From NCBI RefSeq assembly GCF_964199755.1, contig NC_133900.1, forward strand, positions 75,748,727-75,812,726: 64,000 nucleotides of DNA, written 5' to 3'. Of this stretch, positions 58,801 through 64,000 are shown one piece after another. The first letter of the stretch is position 1. Every line of letters begins with the position of its first letter. Made by a program: the position numbers and the translations under genes. Below the pieces are notes generated by a model. That model had not been told where the DNA came from. It ran no database searches and worked only from the letters and a program-made list of their open reading frames with translations. Origin of the DNA: Larus michahellis. Lineage: Eukaryota > Chordata > Aves > Charadriiformes > Laridae.

Positions 58801-59935
58801 CATTGTTTGTCCATCTGTAAGTCCCACTCTTCTCACAAGCTTTTGAATTAATTGGCCAATTGCTGTTAAAGTTGAAAGGGGGTTAGAAATGGCACAGATA
58901 ATTATGTTTGTGGAAACTGGCAGCTAGATGAGAAGAAAGACTCAGTTTGCTGTCCCTCTAGGGGACGGGTAACCTCTCTGACAGCAGCCAGGCAGCAAAA
59001 GGGCATACACCTATCAGCCTGCCAGCCACCTTGTTCCTAGCTCCCGACTGCCCACAGCACAGGTGCCCCCATGGGCATAGAAATAGGCATTGGAGCCGGG
59101 GTCAAGCTGCAGGGACTGCCGAGAGGACACAAGTCCATGGGGAAACTAAGCTCTGCTGGTTCTGCTGCGCAAAAACCCGAAGTGTTAAAGCGTTACTTCA
59201 TTCAGATGTACTGCAGGCGCCAAATGCCAAAGCTTCTTGGATTTATTTATCGCACAGCATGGCCAACTGAAAGGCCAGTGCCTTCCAAAAAGAAACCACT
59301 GTGCTTCCAAAGGAACTAGGCTTCTGTCAGTCCTGTTCTGCTCTCCTTGGCACTGATACAGACTGGGAAACTCTGCATGGACATCCTCCATTGATTAATG
59401 TTAGCATGTCTAAAATGCCACTTAAAACTAACTCCCCCTGAGAGTGCCAAAAGACACAGAAAAAAATCCCCAACATTTCTGATAGCCTTATTCTGCTGTA
59501 TAATCCTTTTGACAGTTACCCAAATGAGCAATCCTTAATTTCTCTGAAGTCGATAATGAATTTGGCTCAGTGTGATGAAAAAAGAAATGCCAAGTAATTC
59601 TTTCTCTGAGATATGATCTTCTGGTTGCAGTGTCTGGAGTCCTCACACGGACACTTCCACCAGCAAATAAGCAGAGTTTCACCCTTGAGCTGATATCAGA
59701 CTTACTTCCTTAACAAACAACAGTCAGTGGTACACGATAGAAAGGACCCATGCAAAGAAGGACACTTTCATCTGACTTTCATCTATCATGAAGCGTTTCC
59801 ACAGTCTGTAGAAATCTGTTGTGTTTATTAGAAGAAGATTTAAAGTTGGGTTCTCAGGACAGGAATTCACTTACTATTGGTTCAAATACATGGGGAGGTT
59901 ATCTCCACCAGTGGAGTTTAGAGTTCTCCAGTATG
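55843..59935. other. Upstream intergenic DNA, no gene recognised
   Basis: Short frames only, including 57353-57739 on the minus strand (128 codons), which I do not recognise and which lacks supportive context. T/A runs occur near 56955 and 57170. Confidence 0.55.
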
Positions 59936-60362
59936 AATCATAGAATCATAGAATCTTCATGGTTGGAAAGGACCTTTGAGATCATCGAGTCCAACCATAC
60001 ACACACACACACAAAACCCAACCCTACAGTCTCTGCCACTAAAGCATGCCCTGAAGAGCCATGTCTACACGTTTCTTAAATACCTCCAGGGATGGTGACT
60101 CAACCACCTCCCTGGGCAGGCTGTTCCAGTGCCTGACCACTCTTGCAGTAAAGTAATTCTTCCTAATATCTAATCTAAACCTCCCCTGCTGCAGCTTCAG
60201 ACCATTTCCTCTGGTCCTGTCATTATTCACCTGGGAGAAGAGGCCAACACCCACCTCTCTCCAACCTCCTTTCAGGCGGTTGTAGAGGGCAATGAGGTCT
60301 CCCCTCAGCCTCCTCTTCTCCAAGCTAAACATGCCCAGCTCCCTCAGCCTCTCCTCCTGAAC
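59936..60362 (-). mobile_element. CR1 LINE 3' end (minus orientation) with internal AC run
   Basis: It begins with doubled AATCATAG octamers and ends near 60362. A short AC microsatellite (about 59999-60013) interrupts the tail. The minus-strand frame at 60039-60332 ([20 protein letters not shown]) is the well-known CR1 pseudo-protein. Confidence 0.95.
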
Positions 60363-63300
60363 AGGTTAGACTTCACACTTGATGTTTGGCTTTCATCTAC
60401 CTGAAGTCATTATTTTTATCAATGGGAGTAGAGAAAGATTTAATTCTCCACCGTGAGTGTGTGGCAGGGCTTTTTACGCAGTAGGAACAGAGAGCTCATT
60501 TCCCCATAAATGAACATCAACACTCAGTGACAGACAGGTGAGTTTCTGATACAGGAAAATCCTTGCCTCAAATTTTGGAGATGATATTTGGGGACAATCT
60601 TAACCTGGAAGAGATTTATTTTGGGAGATGACATGGCGCAACAGCAAGTCAGGTACTCCACATTTTACCCACCCCACTGAAGGTTTTGTACACTGTCCTC
60701 TGCCAGGCGTAGATGAAATTGCCTCTGTCTTTAGCTCAGTCACCGTGATCATCTTTAGTGGGAGCCATATGGCACTTTGGAAATGCAGCCTTTAAGCCAA
60801 GGAGGAATTGTAATGGACTGCGTGAGGGAGAGCTTTCATCTCAGGGTCGGACGCCAGGAAAGGCTCTGCAAAATGAACTTTTATGAAGGCTGGAAATCTC
60901 TGGGTTTGTTACATTAACAGGTAGGAAAATGCTGTAGTTGTGAGAGAGAATGTTATGGTGGGAAAATGACACAGTATTTGAACAGTTAGGTATCTTCTGA
61001 ACACGTTAGTGAGAAAAGTATCTCATGAGCCCCCACATTATTGATAAAAGTCTTACAGGCACAGAAAATTTTCCATCTATGAAACTCTTCTCAAAATGCC
61101 ATTAGTCAATCAAGCGGATGTATTCTCTAAATATTTAGGTTTTTCGTAGGTTCTGCTGGAGCCTGACAGTCATCACCCAATGTTGGCAACCACAGTTTTG
61201 AATTACCATTAACCAGAAAGGGCATAAAACCCAAGCCACCCACTTCTTGGATATGTGAGTTGACTACTGCGTTATATATAAAACGGGCTACCGTGGGCAG
61301 CCTTTCCTAAAATAAAGGCTCTAATAGCCCAGTGAAGCCAGCACAGGAACAGTTTCGGAGGGGTACGGAGGTGCCGACGCCAACATCGCTCTGCTGTGGA
61401 GGCAGCACAACAAGCCACTCTGATTTCCAGGTCCAACAGGGACTTCCAAACCAGCTCAGATGCTAGACTGAGGTGGTTGTTCAGTGGAAGTTTTTTTTTA
61501 AATGTCAGCTTCTTATGGAGAGTCCACTTAAATCCTGTTTGAGGTGAATAAGTCCTTTTTTGTGCTTCTGGTCCTTTGATGCACAAAGGATTTAAAGAGC
61601 AGCTGTGTATTTGTTTTACAACGCATTCAGCGTGTATACTTTTGAATGATAAGATGGTTTATCTGTAGTTTGCTTAATCTTTTCCTGTCATTCGTGGAGA
61701 TTAAGCACCATTTTCACTGTAAACATTCCCTCTGCTCCCTTCATGATTCCCTAAGGATACACCAGCTCAGATATCCCTTCAAATAATGAACAGGCAAGGA
61801 CTAATAAATATTTCACACATAAAAGGGATCTTGTAGCAAAAGGCTGTGATAGCCCCCTTCATTACGGGGGATATTTCCATTTGATTTTTACTTCTTGCAT
61901 CCTTTCCTGAAACTCAGAGCCGAACACGGATTTCCAGTGAAAGTGGCAAGCACACCCAGACCTAGATAAAATAAATTGACGGAAAATAAACTGCCAGGAA
62001 GCAGAGCCCTTATTTTGTATGCCGAGTCCCACCCCTTCCCACTTCCTATAGTGCATTTTAAAGAAGGGGCTGCTCAATATCCCAGCCCAAGGAAGATTAA
62101 AATACATTTCTCCATTATCGTCTAAAGCACGCCGCGCTTTCAAGACTAAAGATTAAAGTAAGGGGAAAGTGAAAACATAATTTACGGTGAAATTTCTGAA
62201 CTTATCAACTCTGAGTAAAAGTAAAGAAAGAGAAACCCAGGAAGACTCATATAATTTTCCTTCAGATGGTTTTTCATTAGGAGTTGCCAGTCTATTGCGT
62301 TTCTAGTCATCAGAGAGCAATTAATTAGTAAGGCACAATGTAAGTGAAAGCGTCTCAAGACTCTGAAGTGGAACTAGACTTACAGAAAATATCAGGCTCT
62401 TCACGGATAATCCAGCACACCACACAACTGCACCGGCTAAATTTCCTGGACCAGTTACATTCATTTGATGTTTGGTTCTTTTGGTGGTGAAGCAAGCTGA
62501 AATCTTGCCTTTCATTTCAAGGGTTCTACACATTCCTAATGCTCAGTCCAGGTAGAAACTATGCGCAAAGCTTTGGTATTTTTCCCCCACATTTTGAAGT
62601 TAATCCTTCCTTCATTTTGTCTACTGCCCAAGTACTCCCTATCCGAGAAAAAAACAAAAAACACATTAGAGGCAGCTGTATATGTCTAAACGTCTCATTC
62701 CTTTTTAACAAGTTTCTTTCAGTACCTTTACTTGGCAGAAATAAATATCCAGATATCCAAAGTTTTTTGCATGGTCTCTGGTTTTAAAAGAAATGTGAAC
62801 GGTTAAGAAAATAGGGAAATGGTGGGTTTTGTTTGAATGAAGGTCTGATTCATGGGTGGAAAAGTTCATGATTTCTGTCACCCATTTCTCAGAAGCTGCT
62901 CCTTTTGCTTTAAGACATCTCACTGTCTCCTGAGATAGCTTTTGAATCCTTGTGGTTTACAATCCAGCAAAATAAAATAGCTCAGAATGAGTGCCTATTT
63001 AGTGAAAAGACTATAAACTGCAATGGTTCGGTAAGGGCAAGAGCCTTTGGGAAAGGAGAAGACTGAACAGATAGGGACCTGGACACCTAAATCCATCACG
63101 TCTCACCAGGTATATATCTTCTCCTAAGGTTTTTCACAACATGGACTTAGCCAGAGACCTTCCAACCATGTGATAGACACCTCTAGAGGAAGATGAAGCA
63201 TCACTGAACACAGAAGTGGTTTTGGAGCTCCCCCTTCCACTTCCTTATATGTCGCTGATACCAAGGCATGCTCATCAGTTTCTAACAAAAAATGCTCAAC

Positions 63301-64000
63301 TATCAGTCACGGCCAACACGGGCACAAGACCTCTGCGTCCACTCAGAGGTGTGCTGTTGATGCCATGGCTTGGTCTCTCATCTTCCTTGTATGTAATAAG
63401 TGCCACCGTGACCCCTGCCATGGAAAGGGAACTGCAAATGAGTATGAAATTACATCTTTTGGCAGCTAAACAGATTTTTGACCATGTAGCTGTAGTAATA
63501 GCCAAATCTTCTAGATGGTCAGCTTTCAAAATCTTGTGCTTGAATCACTCACCGCGACATTCATGTGCTGACATTAATGGAAAAACATTGGTTTAGGACT
63601 TGTGTTTTACAAGTAGTACTCACCTGAACTGGACACAGCAGCTTTCACCTCCTTTATCCACAAACCGTGGCGGATTTAGGTCCTGACGTTGTGGCTTCAC
63701 AAGTCGGGTGAGCTGAGACTGCTTCAAAGAAAGATGGTCCCAGCCTCTCCCCCAGCCTCAGCCATGCATCCCTGTGGCTTCCTTAGGGCCAGCATTAGTG
63801 CTACAGCCCTGGAGGAAACACAGATCCCTCCCACCCTCAACACCGGTATCCCAAGTCCCGGTTTTAGGGCTAATCTGAGCACTGCTGGTCCAGCTGATGG
63901 CTCAGATGTGGCCTCTGAAAATGAAGCTGAATATTTCACCTATTCCAGCACGATCCAGGCTGCACTGAAAGGGAAGAATCCCTTCCTACACCCCAAGGCA
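60363..64000. other. Upstream intergenic DNA to window end, no gene recognised
   Basis: No exon with recognisable protein similarity was found. In mammals the next gene upstream of KDR is SRD5A3, but nothing of it is visible here. Confidence 0.55.

Noticed and set aside
60039..60332. 97-codon minus-strand frame with a protein-like sequence ([20 protein letters not shown])
   Set aside because: This is the translated 3' region of a CR1 LINE, often mis-annotated as a host protein.

Overview
The window is avian nuclear DNA. The case for a bird is the set of short CR1 LINE tails (many ending in the ATTCTATGATTCT-type octamer run), a CR1 reverse-transcriptase relic, compact GT-AG introns and a coding sequence that matches bird VEGFR2. 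The species cannot be fixed from sequence alone.

The window holds one recognisable gene: KDR (VEGFR2/FLK1), complete on the minus strand from the start codon at 47086 to the stop at 15545-15547. I could place all 30 coding exons. Every intron is GT-AG, every phase joins, and there is no frameshift or internal stop. The exons sum to 4038 nt, or 1345 residues: signal peptide, seven Ig domains, one transmembrane helix, a split tyrosine kinase with insert, and a tyrosine-bearing C-terminal tail.

Layout from left to right. 1 to about 14.1 kb is downstream intergenic DNA, with a CR1 reverse-transcriptase relic (about 2.15-2.93 kb) and a CR1 tail (about 6.4-6.85 kb). About 14.12-15.54 kb is the inferred KDR 3' UTR, which contains a CR1 fragment. 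15.5-47.1 kb is the KDR exons and introns. Notable intronic content is a CR1 in intron 26, three consecutive CR1 remnants in intron 20, a perfect 44-copy AAAAG array in intron 7 and a purine-only-biased GAGAGG/AGAGG tract in intron 1. 47.09-47.4 kb is a CpG- and GC-box-rich, TATA-less promoter candidate carrying a GAGCC repeat, with a cluster of GATA motifs near 47.55-47.60 kb. 47.6-64 kb is upstream intergenic DNA with three more CR1 copies and simple repeats, and no gene that I can support.

I found no CRISPR, operon, tRNA, rRNA or novel multi-gene system. The interest lies in gene-regulatory candidates and lineage-specific changes in KDR: FOX:ETS-like sites, an open intron 13 read-through that could make a soluble receptor, and loss of one kinase-insert-region tyrosine. 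Comparisons with human KDR come from general knowledge of that protein, not from a search.
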